Positions 1 through 7,092 of a stretch of DNA of 38,777 nt are shown one piece after another. The stretch is from an uncultured Sutterella sp. (lineage in GTDB: Bacteria > Pseudomonadota > Gammaproteobacteria > Burkholderiales > Burkholderiaceae_F). The stretch covers positions 1 through 38,777 of the forward strand of contig USCE01000003.1 of assembly GCA_900553105.1 (NCBI GenBank). Direction: 5' to 3'. Both the position numbers and the translations under genes were made by a program. Position 1 is the first letter of the stretch; each line of letters starts with the position of its first letter. Under the pieces are notes generated by a model. The model was given only the letters and a program-made list of their open reading frames with translations. It did no database searches and had not been told where the DNA came from.

Positions 1-1307
1 AGACTTTGGGCCAATTCTTTATCATCGGCCTCAACCATCACACGAAGCAACGGTTCGGTCCCCGAAGGACGAATCAAAACACGACCACGACCAACCAATA
101 CGTCATTGGCTTCTTTTAAAGCAGCTTGCATCGGCTCATGCGCCTGCCAATCAAAGCCCTTCTCAATACGCTTATTGATCAAAACCTGTGGTAAAAGCTT
201 CAAATCTTGGGTGAGCTCTCGCAACGATTTGTTCTGACGCCTCATAGCAGCCAACACCTGCAGACTGCTGACAATTCCGTCACCAGTCGTTTGACAATCC
301 AAAACCAACAAATGCCCCGATGTTTCGCCACCGAATATCCAACCCTCACGAGCCTTGAGTTGCTCAAGTACGTAGCGATCACCGACTTTAGCTCGAACAA
401 AATCGACACCCAACTCGGCAAAACGTTTCTCGAGCGCATAGTTTGTCATCAACGTGCCCACAGCCCCTTGCACTTTCTCACGCAACATACGATCGCGAAC
501 CATGACATAGAGCAATTCATCGCCGTTGTATACGTGGCCGTTACCGTCGGCCATGATCAGACGATCAGCGTCGCCATCCAAAGCGATGCCAACGTCACAG
601 CCGTGTTCAAAGACCTTCTTGGACAAATTTTCCGTGTGAGTAGCCCCAACACCATCGTTAATGTTGAACCCATCGGGCTGATCCCCCACAGTAAAAACAT
701 CGGCCCCCAACTCGTGATACACGGCTGGTGCCACATGATAGGCCGCACCATTGGCGCAATCGACCAAAATTCGCAACCCTTTAAGATTCACCGAACTGTC
801 AATCGTTGACTTACAAAACTCGATATAACGACCTGCCGCATCTTCAAGGCGCCACGCCTTACCCAACTCTTGACTTTCCACACAAGAAAAGCCTCGATCG
901 AGTTCAGTCTCAATTTCAAGCTCCACCTCATCGGGTAACTTCGCCCCCGATTCAGAGAAAAACTTAATCCCGTTATCGTGATACGGATTATGACTTGCAC
1001 TGATGACAACACCGGCATCGGCGCGTTGTGCGCGCGTAAGGTACGCAATGGCTGGTGTCGGAATCGGACCGCAAAGCACAACATCAACACCGGAGCTGGA
1101 AAAACCCGCTTGAAGAGCTGCCTCCAACATATAGCCTGATACACGTGTATCTTTGCCGATTACGACCCGCACGTGACGGCGTCCCTGAACACGCTTGCGC
1201 AATACACGACCAGCAGCCTGTCCGAGTTTCATGACAAAATCCGGCGTAATAGGGGCTTCCCCCACACGACCGCGAACACCATCGGTTCCGAAGTATTTTC
1301 GAGACAT
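1..1307 (-). CDS. glmM: Phosphoglucosamine mutase GlmM (3' end cut by window edge)
   Basis: Interconverts glucosamine-6-phosphate and glucosamine-1-phosphate in the cytoplasm, on the way to UDP-GlcNAc for peptidoglycan and LPS. The minus-strand frame opens at the ATG at 1307 with MSRKYFGTDGVRG. It carries the phosphoserine loop ISASHNP (catalytic Ser about residue 105), the metal loop DGDADR, the sugar-binding GGETSGH and the phosphate-binding RPSGTEP near the end. About 435 codons are visible and the family is about 445 long, so only some ten C-terminal residues lie outside. It follows folP with a 10-base gap; the likely ribosome site AAGGG overlaps the folP stop, so the two are probably translationally coupled. 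No frameshift seen. The folP-glmM pair is the usual proteobacterial order. Confidence 0.96.
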   Translation of the reverse strand, partial: MSRKYFGTDGVRGRVGEAPITPDFVMKLGQAAGRVLRKRVQGRRHVRVVIGKDTRVSGYMLEAALQAGFSSSGVDVVLCGPIPTPAIAYLTRAQRADAGVVISASHNPYHDNGIKFFSESGAKLPDEVELEIETELDRGFSCVESQELGKAWRLEDAAGRYIEFCKSTIDSSVNLKGLRILVDCANGAAYHVAPAVYHELGADVFTVGDQPDGFNINDGVGATHTENLSKKVFEHGCDVGIALDGDADRLIMADGNGHVYNGDELLYVMVRDRMLREKVQGAVGTLMTNYALEKRFAELGVDFVRAKVGDRYVLEQLKAREGWIFGGETSGHLLVLDCQTTGDGIVSSLQVLAAMRRQNKSLRELTQDLKLLPQVLINKRIEKGFDWQAHEPMQAALKEANDVLVGRGRVLIRPSGTEPLLRVMVEADDKELAQS

Positions 1308-1317
1308 CCGTTAACCC

Positions 1318-2157
1318 TTATTGAAAATTAATTGCTTGGCGTTTTGCCGTTAACCAAATTGTAATCGCATCGCGCGTTGCTGCCACATCGTGAACACGAA
1401 GAATATGAGCCCCTTCTTGCACCGCATAAAGCGCCGCCGCAACGGAGGCTACCATGCGCCCATTAACGTCTCTGCCAGTGACAGCTCCTAAACTCGATTT
1501 TCGAGATACGCCGACTAAAATCGGATATGGGAGTCGGCAAAAATATCCCGTATTAGCTAAAAGCGAAAAGTTTTGCTCCACGGTTTTTCCGAATCCGAAA
1601 CCGTAGTCTAAACACAATCGATCGCGTGCAATACCGACGGCTTCACACTGTCTGGCGCGCTCTAACAGAAACGATTCAACTTCAGAAAGTAAATTCTCAT
1701 AATGAGGAGCTTGTTGCATCGTACGAGGCGCACCTTGCATGTGCATTAGGCAAATTCCGGCATTGCTATCGGCCGCAACTTCAATCGCCCCGGGTAACTG
1801 CAAAGCACGAATATCGTTAATAATGTGTGCACCGGCTTTAACTGCCTGCTTCATGACTTCCGGTTTGCTCGTATCAACTGAAATGACAGCGCCGGTCTGT
1901 GCCAGTTTTTCCACAACTGGAAGCACTCGGTCAAGTTCCTCATTAACACTGACATCTTGAGCTCCCGGTCGAGTGGACTCTCCACCGATATCCAAAATAT
2001 CAGCTCCATCAGCAACCAATTTCATGGCGTGCGCAACCGCCGCCGACGCGCTATTGTGTTGTCCACCGTCAGAAAATGAATCAGGCGTCACATTGACAAT
2101 ACCCATAATCAGAGGCTTGGATAAATCAAGCACACGGTTGCCGCAAACCCATTGCAT
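1318..2157 (-). CDS. folP: Dihydropteroate synthase FolP
   Basis: Condenses p-aminobenzoate with dihydropterin pyrophosphate in folate synthesis; it is the sulfonamide target. 279 residues, a normal length. Visible motifs: IVNVTPDSFSDGG (residues 20-32, metal and pyrophosphate loop), DIGGESTRPGA, the pterin-site region DYGFGFGK and the SRKSSLG loop near the C-terminus. The ATG at 2157 has an AGGAG site about six bases upstream (2164-2170 area), which fixes the start. The loops look like an ordinary chromosomal enzyme, not an acquired sul gene. First gene of a folP-glmM unit. The ftsH gene that often precedes folP is absent; a divergent tRNA cluster sits there instead. Confidence 0.96.
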   Translation of the reverse strand: MQWVCGNRVLDLSKPLIMGIVNVTPDSFSDGGQHNSASAAVAHAMKLVADGADILDIGGESTRPGAQDVSVNEELDRVLPVVEKLAQTGAVISVDTSKPEVMKQAVKAGAHIINDIRALQLPGAIEVAADSNAGICLMHMQGAPRTMQQAPHYENLLSEVESFLLERARQCEAVGIARDRLCLDYGFGFGKTVEQNFSLLANTGYFCRLPYPILVGVSRKSSLGAVTGRDVNGRMVASVAAALYAVQEGAHILRVHDVAATRDAITIWLTAKRQAINFQ

Positions 2158-2231
2158 TGCAAACTCCTAAGAAAAAACACACTGATTCTAGCAATCACTC
2201 GAAGAGAATTTTAGAAATTCGTCGCGAACTA

Positions 2232-2260
2232 TTGCGTTTCCACTTTTTTTTATGCATAAT
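2232..2260 (+). promoter_or_regulatory. Sigma-70-type promoter of the tRNA cluster
   Basis: TTGCGT at 2232-2237 and CATAAT at 2255-2260 are separated by exactly 17 bases, with a T-rich spacer. Predicted transcription start is near 2267, about a dozen bases before the first tRNA. Both boxes match consensus at most positions, as expected for a stable-RNA promoter. Confidence 0.7.
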
Positions 2261-2278
2261 ATTGATTCGCACTTGAGG

Positions 2279-2355
2279 CGGGGCGTAGCGCAGTCCGGTA
2301 GCGCGCCTGCTTTGGGAGCAGGATGTCGGGGGTTCGAATCCCTTCGCCCCGACCA
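2279..2355 (+). tRNA. tRNA-Pro (anticodon UGG)
   Basis: Full cloverleaf read by eye: acceptor CGGGGCG pairs with CGCCCCG at 2345-2351, anticodon stem CCTGC/GCAGG encloses the loop TTTGGGA with anticodon TGG at 2313-2315, and the T-loop is TTCGAAT. Discriminator A and an encoded CCA end at 2355. C1-G72 is the usual bacterial proline identity pair. First of three co-oriented tRNAs. Confidence 0.97.
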
Positions 2356-2374
2356 CGTTTCGACAGCGGTCGAG

Positions 2375-2451
2375 CCGCCCGTAGCTCAGTTGGATAGAGC
2401 ATCGGCCTTCTAAGCCGAGGGTCACAGGTTCGAATCCTGTCGGGCGGGCCA
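2375..2451 (+). tRNA. tRNA-Arg (anticodon UCU)
   Basis: Acceptor CCGCCCG (2375-2381) pairs with CGGGCGG (2441-2447), then discriminator G and an encoded CCA. Anticodon stem TCGGC/GCCGA, loop CTTCTAA, anticodon TCT at 2409-2411. D-arm GCTC and T-loop TTCGAAT are intact. It lies 19 bases after tRNA-Pro, so the cluster is one transcript. Confidence 0.97.
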
Positions 2452-2461
2452 AAAAATTGAT

Positions 2462-2538
2462 GGTGGGTGTAGCTCAGTTGGTAGAGTCCCGGATTGTGAT
2501 TCCGGTTGTCGTGGGTTCGAGTCCCATCTCCCACCCCA
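2462..2538 (+). tRNA. tRNA-His (anticodon GUG)
   Basis: The histidine-specific extra G(-1) is at 2462 opposite C73 at 2535. Acceptor GTGGGTG (2463-2469) pairs with CTCCCAC (2528-2534), with one U6-U67 mismatch. Anticodon stem CCGGA/TCCGG, loop TTGTGAT, anticodon GTG at 2496-2498. T-loop TTCGAGT; encoded CCA ends at 2538. Last tRNA of the cluster, followed at once by a terminator. Confidence 0.96.
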
Positions 2539-2546
2539 CAATTTCA

Positions 2547-2573
2547 AAATCCAGTCTCGGCTGGATTTTTTTA
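2547..2573 (+). terminator. Rho-independent terminator of the tRNA cluster
   Basis: An 8-bp stem AAATCCAG/CTGGATTT (2547-2554 with 2561-2568), six-base loop, running into a T tract at 2566-2572. It lies 8 bases after tRNA-His. Confidence 0.8.
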
Positions 2574-2596
2574 TTGCCTCAAGTTTCTCCTAAAAC

Positions 2597-2622
2597 AAAA
2601 AACGGCCTCGTTACCGAGGCCG
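2597..2622 (-). terminator. Rho-independent terminator of htpX
   Basis: A GC-rich 8-bp stem CGGCCTCG/CGAGGCCG (2603-2610 with 2615-2622) and a four-base loop. Read on the minus strand it is followed by six T (A run at 2597-2602). It sits just after the htpX stop and opposes the tRNA terminator. Confidence 0.85.
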
Positions 2623-2647
2623 CTTTTGCAAATAATATTTTTAATCG

Positions 2648-3541
2648 TTATTGTTGTTGCTCGCGCAACGCTTTGATGCGAGCTTCAATGGACGGGTGCG
2701 TTGCAAACAACGAACCGATTCCTCCGTTAATACCGAAACCCTTCACGGCGCCGGGCAACTCCTCTGAATGCATTCCACCCAAACGAGCCAAGGCATTAAT
2801 CATGGGCGCGGGCGATCCAAGGGCATCAGCTGCTCCGGCATCGGCGCGATATTCACGATAGCGTGAAAACGCAGCCACCAACATCGAGCCCAGCAAACCT
2901 AAAACCATATCAAGCACCATGCTCGTGATGTAGTAGCCGGCCCCCGGTGCATCGCTTTCGTTACGTAAGATACCGCGATCAACGATATTGCCAATAACGC
3001 GCGAGAGGAAAATCACAAAAGTATTGATCACGCCTTGCATCAACGTCATCGTGACCATGTCACCGTTGGCCACGTGGCTCATCTCATGGGCTAAAACGGC
3101 TCGCACTTCTTCCTTGTTCATGCTTGCGAAAAGACCGTCAGAGACTGCCACCAAAGAATTGTTCTTGGATGCCCCTGTTGCGAAAGCATTCGGATCTCCG
3201 TGATAGATACCCACTTCCGGCATGCCTACGCCCTTAATCTTGGCCAATTCAGCCACGGTTTCTACCAACCAGCGCTCAACGCCGTTGCGGGGATTTTCAA
3301 CGTCAATCATTTGCACTCCCATGGAGCGCTTAGCCATGCCTTTGCTCATGAAAAGGCTCATCAATGAGCCGGTAAAGCCGATCACGGCAGCAAAGATTAA
3401 AAGCGTTGTGTAATCTTGACCGGCGCCGGCCACTTGCGCGAAGTTCACTCCGAAAAGCCAACCCACGACATTCAAAACGATCGACAACATCACCAAAATG
3501 GCGAGGTTGGTTAAAATGAACAAACCGATTCGTTTAAGCAT
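2648..3541 (-). CDS. htpX: Membrane zinc metalloprotease HtpX (M48)
   Basis: Inner-membrane heat-shock protease that clears damaged membrane proteins alongside FtsH. 297 residues. Two N-terminal membrane segments (about 5-30 and 45-65), a cytoplasmic catalytic domain with the zinc motif HEMSH (H152, E153, H156), two further hydrophobic stretches (about 163-185 and 205-222), then YREYRAD, where the Glu is the likely third zinc ligand. The ATG at 3541 has AGGAAC upstream. Flanked by its own terminator and a 189-base upstream gap, so probably monocistronic. I saw no convincing sigma-32 promoter in that gap. Confidence 0.95.
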   Translation of the reverse strand: MLKRIGLFILTNLAILVMLSIVLNVVGWLFGVNFAQVAGAGQDYTTLLIFAAVIGFTGSLMSLFMSKGMAKRSMGVQMIDVENPRNGVERWLVETVAELAKIKGVGMPEVGIYHGDPNAFATGASKNNSLVAVSDGLFASMNKEEVRAVLAHEMSHVANGDMVTMTLMQGVINTFVIFLSRVIGNIVDRGILRNESDAPGAGYYITSMVLDMVLGLLGSMLVAAFSRYREYRADAGAADALGSPAPMINALARLGGMHSEELPGAVKGFGINGGIGSLFATHPSIEARIKALREQQQ

Positions 3542-3730
3542 CTATGTTCCTAAAAAACTCTATTAACACGAAAAGAAAGTGTACGCAATGTTGCGCAAAT
3601 AGTGATAACAGAAAACGTCAAAGATGTAAGAAAGTTCAAACGTTATGCGTTATATCAGGATTTAGGTCGAGATTTGCACTATCTGACTACTAACTACTCG
3701 CATTTTAAGATGCAAAGCACCTGACCGAAC

Positions 3731-4882
3731 TTACTCAGCTTGACGTTTGGGAGGATAGCTTCCCCAGCTTGAACAACCGGGGCAGAGCCACTGAAAGCCC
3801 TTAGCTTGGAAACCGCAGTGCGAACAACGATAACGACCGGGATTATTCACGTAAGGTTTCAAAAGAGACGTTAACAGCTTGAGCTCTTCGTCGTGAGGAT
3901 TGGCACTCAAACGCATTTGCGCAAGTTTTTCATACGTCCACAAAGTCGGACGACGTTTAAGTTCTTCACGAAGCATCGCTCGAGCACTTTCCAGACCCTC
4001 GGTCTTTTCAATTAACGACAATGCGATCGAAACCGTTTCGGCGCCAGGCTGATCATCCAATGCACGTTGAATCAAGTTCATCGCTTGGTCATGTTGTCCG
4101 AGTTGCTCGTAGGCTTGCGCCATTTGCGTCATAATCAAGGGCAAGAATTCAGCATTGACGCTTTCAACCTTGCTCCAATAACGCAAAGCATTGTCAGGAT
4201 TGCCCGCCTTCATAGCGATCTCACCCAACATAATCAAAGCACGAACGCTCCGACGATCGACTTGGCGGGCTTGATTGAGCAAGTCCACAGCTTTGTCAAA
4301 ATCGTTGCGTCGCACAGCCAATGCCGCCAATTCACAGTAAAAATGACCGATTTCAGCCTGATGGTTCTCTCCGGCTTGCTTTTCCAGATCGTTGGCCATC
4401 GAAATAGCGCATTCCCACTCTTTTTCCGTGCAATAAATCTTAAGCAATGCACGCATCGTTTCGAGACGGTACTTCGGCTCTTTGAGAAGGCGACGAAAGC
4501 TTTCTTCGGCACGGTCGTAAATACCGGCCTTCAGATAATCATTACCCAATTCAAAAAGCGCCATCGCACGTTCTTCTTCTGGTAAGTCTTCCCGATTGAG
4601 CAAGTGATTGTGAATTCGCACGGCGCGATCAAACTCGCCTCGACGACTAAAGAGATTGCCTAAAGCATGGTGAAGTTCAATCGTTTCAGGATCAAGCTTG
4701 ACCACCTCGATAAAAGCATCAATCGCTTTATCGGGTTGGTCATTTAAGAGCAAGTTGATGCCCTTATAGTAAGTTCCGGGCTTCTGCTCATTTTCTCGCT
4801 GACGTTGATCCAATCCTCGACACCACCAACCGGCAGCAAATAACAGGGGCACAACAATCAGGTACCAGAGCTCAAATTCCAT
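3731..4882 (-). CDS. lapB: LPS assembly regulator LapB (YciM), TPR protein
   Basis: In E. coli LapB works with FtsH to degrade LpxC and so limits LPS synthesis. One N-terminal membrane anchor (about residues 5-20) is followed by tandem TPR helices in the cytoplasm. A C-terminal rubredoxin-like metal site YRCSHCGF ... WLCPGC supplies four cysteines, as in the E. coli protein. 383 residues from the ATG at 4882 (E. coli 389). An upstream TTG at 4891 is in frame, but AAGAGA is placed about nine bases from the ATG and abuts the TTG, so I prefer the ATG. It starts 34 bases after infA, probably one transcript. The usual partner lapA is not here. Confidence 0.93.
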   Translation of the reverse strand: MEFELWYLIVVPLLFAAGWWCRGLDQRQRENEQKPGTYYKGINLLLNDQPDKAIDAFIEVVKLDPETIELHHALGNLFSRRGEFDRAVRIHNHLLNREDLPEEERAMALFELGNDYLKAGIYDRAEESFRRLLKEPKYRLETMRALLKIYCTEKEWECAISMANDLEKQAGENHQAEIGHFYCELAALAVRRNDFDKAVDLLNQARQVDRRSVRALIMLGEIAMKAGNPDNALRYWSKVESVNAEFLPLIMTQMAQAYEQLGQHDQAMNLIQRALDDQPGAETVSIALSLIEKTEGLESARAMLREELKRRPTLWTYEKLAQMRLSANPHDEELKLLTSLLKPYVNNPGRYRCSHCGFQAKGFQWLCPGCSSWGSYPPKRQAE

Positions 4883-4916
4883 AAGGGGCAATCTCTTAGT
4901 GCTTCAGAAAAAAGAA

Positions 4917-5183
4917 TTAACGACGGCGTGCGTTACCGGCAGGCGCAGCGGCAGCAGGACGTCCTTCAATATGACGGAACGTGATGCGCCCCTTCGTCAA
5001 ATCGTAGGGAGACAATTCCAGGGAGACTTTATCACCGGCCAAAATGCGAATGTGGTGCTTACGCATCTTGCCGTTCGTGTAGGCCACCAATTCGTGACCG
5101 TTATCCAGTTTTACGCGATAGCGGGCGTCAGGCAATACTTCCAGCACTACGCCGCTCATTTCAATCAGATCTTCTTTAGCCAT
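4917..5183 (-). CDS. infA: Translation initiation factor IF-1, long form
   Basis: IF-1 occupies the ribosomal A site during initiation. A single S1-like OB fold fills residues 1-72 (MAKEDLIEMSGVV, NGHELVAYTNGKMRKHHIRI, GDKVSLELSPYDLTKGRI). A C-terminal tail of about 16 residues, rich in Ala, Pro and Arg and ending GNARRR, takes it to 88 residues against the usual 72. Betaproteobacteria are known to carry such a longer second IF-1, which this resembles. The ATG at 5183 has GAGGAA upstream. Its leader (5184-5280) can form small hairpins, including CTTGTT/AACAAG at 5261-5277. First gene of an infA-lapB unit, divergent from tmRNA. Confidence 0.95.
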   Translation of the reverse strand: MAKEDLIEMSGVVLEVLPDARYRVKLDNGHELVAYTNGKMRKHHIRILAGDKVSLELSPYDLTKGRITFRHIEGRPAAAAPAGNARRR

Positions 5184-5316
5184 AATTCCTCGTGGAACCC
5201 AAAAGGAGGCGCCACTTCAAAAAATTAAAATTGTGGCCGGTTTCAGGACCGACCGCGCTACTTGTTATTTCAACAAGCGGGTCGAATTTTACTGCAAAAA
5301 CAATGACAAAAGTAGA

Positions 5317-5346
5317 TTGACACACATCAAAACAGAAAATTATGGG
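5317..5346 (+). promoter_or_regulatory. Candidate tmRNA promoter
   Basis: A perfect TTGACA (5317-5322) faces the tmRNA gene. The best -10 at workable spacing is poor: TATGGG, 18 bases downstream, with only its first three bases matching. If used, the precursor would have about 55 extra 5' bases for RNase P to remove. The rest of the 223-base infA/ssrA gap shows nothing better. Confidence 0.3.
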
Positions 5347-5406
5347 CGGAAATCCCATTTTCTTTTGATTTAGTTCATAATTAGCTCTCCAAACAAACTT
5401 TCTCGT

Positions 5407-5773
5407 GGGGACGACCTGGTTTCGACAGGGGACACGAAGGGGTTTGGTGCATGCCAAGGTCCAGTCACCTTGTAAATCCGCTGGAAACTAAATAAACGCC
5501 AACAATAAGCGTTTCGCTCTCGCTGCTTAATTAGCGGGGGTCACACCGGTTTGCCTCTAGGCCGGGTCGGCTTGCCGACAGTGACTTCATATTGATACAG
5601 GCTGGAGGACTGTGAGGACACTGCACGGTCGTCGAGATTTAAAGCGTCTGGTCTTGTCAGAGCCGGTTTGAGGGCGCAAAGCAAGACAAGATTTTTTAAA
5701 TGTTCAAACTAAGCATGTAGATCCGACACTGGACGTCTTCTGGACGCGGGTTCAATTCCCGCCGTCTCCACCA
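5407..5773 (+). ncRNA. ssrA: Transfer-messenger RNA (tmRNA)
   Basis: Rescues ribosomes stalled on broken mRNA and tags the product for proteolysis. The tRNA-like ends are plain: 5' GGGGACG (5407-5413) pairs with CGTCTCC (5763-5769, one G-U), T-arm with TTCAATTC, then discriminator A and encoded CCA ending at 5773. It is one piece, 367 nt. The tag frame runs from resume codon GCC at 5498 to TAA at 5528-5530 and encodes ANNKRFALAA, with the ALAA degron intact. The proposed start matches the conserved start of tmRNA (GGGG ... CTGGTTTCGAC). Flanked by infA (minus) and a DUF362 gene; no integrated element follows it. Confidence 0.97.
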
Positions 5774-5942
5774 CTATCTCTCCCCGGTTTATCCATCTTT
5801 TATCGGTATTTGTGTATATAAGATCTGCCTTGTTAGCGTCGGGCCTATCGAATAATTTCAGTTTGTTCAATTACTACATGAAGACTATTTTTCAAATAGA
5901 ACAATATTCGGTATTTTTAGGCAAACACTATTTGCTCAATTT

Positions 5943-5964
5943 CTCTATGCTTACGAGTATAGAG
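5943..5964. promoter_or_regulatory. Imperfect dyad upstream of the DUF362 gene
   Basis: CTCTAT (5943-5948) and ATAGAG (5959-5964) are inverted around a ten-base centre that pairs partly as well, giving a 22-base dyad ending about 30 bases before the start codon. This is where a repressor operator would sit, but no regulator gene is adjacent. The rest of 5774-5942 is AT-rich with no clear -35/-10 pair. Confidence 0.35.
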
Positions 5965-5993
5965 TCTCAGATTATTTCTTGAGGAATATGAAC

Positions 5994-7028
5994 ATGAACA
6001 ACTACCAATGCTCACGTAAAGGCTTTCTACGTGCCATGGGATCGATGATGGCTGGCACTGCCTTAGGCTTAACGTCTCAAGAGCTTGCGGCTGCTCCGCA
6101 AGCGCCTGTAGTGGGCTGTAAGCGCGTTACGGCAGAATCATCAAGCGACAAAGCCAAAGTGTTTTTTACGCGAAAAATTGATGCAGACCATTTAAAGAAA
6201 CTTTACTCGCTCATTAATGACAAGATTGAAGGCAAAGTTGCTATCAAATTGCACACGGGTGAAAAGAACGGACCAAACATTTTGCCGAGGGACATGGTGC
6301 AGGCATTGCAATCCACAATTCCCAACAGCGCGATTGTTGAAACCAATACACTTTACGTAGGCGACCGTTACACAACAGAGGAGCATCTTGAAACACTTAA
6401 AGTCAACGGTTGGACGTTCTGCCCTGTCGACATTATGGATGCAGAAGGCACTGTGATGTTGCCCGTTAACGGCGGCAAGCACTATAAAGAAATTTCCATG
6501 GGCAAAAACATCGTGAACTACGACTCGATGCTCGTGCTCACACACTTTAAAGGCCACGCCATGGGCGGTTTTGGCGGCTCTATGAAAAATATTGCCATCG
6601 GTTGCGCCGACGGTCGCGTCGGTAAAGCGCAAGTACACGGGGTCAAAGATGTCAGCGCTCCGTGGGATCAGTGGCCCGCTAAGGAACATTTAATGGAAAC
6701 TATGGCCGAGTCTGCAAAGGCCGTGTGTGATCACTTCGGTGAAAAGATTGTTTTTATCAATGTACTTCGTCGCATGTCGGTGGACTGTGACTGCGCGGGC
6801 TTATCGGCGGCAGAACCAACCATCCCCGATATCGGCATTCTGGCCTCAACCGATATCTTGGCCATTGACCAAGCCAGCGTTGATTTAGTTTACGCATTAG
6901 GCGATAAATTCAATCATGACTTGGTAGAACGCATTGAGTCTCGCCACGGTCTGCACCAATTGACCGCTATGCACAATTACGGCATGGGTAAAGCCAATTA
7001 CACCTTGGTTGATATCGACGAGGCTTAA
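5994..7028 (+). CDS. Exported DUF362-family protein
   Basis: Function unknown; DUF362 proteins are often linked to iron-sulfur or redox roles. Residues 7-35 form a signal sequence with a Tat-like SRKGFL followed by a small-residue hydrophobic stretch (MGSMMAGTALGL); one Arg of the twin pair is Lys. Family blocks visible: GGFGGSMKNIAIGC, then CDC (C265, C267) leading into IPDIGILASTDILAIDQA near residue 290. No ferredoxin domain is fused. About 344 residues. I chose the ATG at 5994 because GAGGAA lies nine bases ahead; the ATG at 5988 is too close and a TTG at 5979 precedes the site. It stands alone between tmRNA and a strong terminator, so partners are not evident. Confidence 0.85.
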   Translation: MNNYQCSRKGFLRAMGSMMAGTALGLTSQELAAAPQAPVVGCKRVTAESSSDKAKVFFTRKIDADHLKKLYSLINDKIEGKVAIKLHTGEKNGPNILPRDMVQALQSTIPNSAIVETNTLYVGDRYTTEEHLETLKVNGWTFCPVDIMDAEGTVMLPVNGGKHYKEISMGKNIVNYDSMLVLTHFKGHAMGGFGGSMKNIAIGCADGRVGKAQVHGVKDVSAPWDQWPAKEHLMETMAESAKAVCDHFGEKIVFINVLRRMSVDCDCAGLSAAEPTIPDIGILASTDILAIDQASVDLVYALGDKFNHDLVERIESRHGLHQLTAMHNYGMGKANYTLVDIDEA

Positions 7029-7046
7029 AGCGCAATTTCCGGGAAC

Positions 7047-7073
7047 AAAAAACGGGCGTTTCGCCCGTTTTTT
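7047..7073. terminator. Bidirectional terminator between the DUF362 gene and proA
   Basis: Stem AACGGGCG/CGCCCGTT (7051-7058 with 7062-7069) with a short loop, A run on the left and T run on the right, so it can stop transcripts from both converging genes. Confidence 0.88.
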
Positions 7074-7092
7074 GCCTCTGTTGCTGCTGGAT

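Noticed and set aside
2195..2534. Two minus-strand open frames across the tRNA cluster
   Set aside because: They are antisense to three intact tRNAs; such translations of tRNA genes are a frequent annotation artefact.
5176..5457. Minus-strand open frame overlapping the infA start and tmRNA 5' end
   Set aside because: It covers the infA leader and tmRNA and shows no protein-like composition.
5774..5993. Integrated element or attachment site at the tmRNA 3' end
   Set aside because: tmRNA is a frequent integration site, but no integrase or repeat of its 3' end is present.
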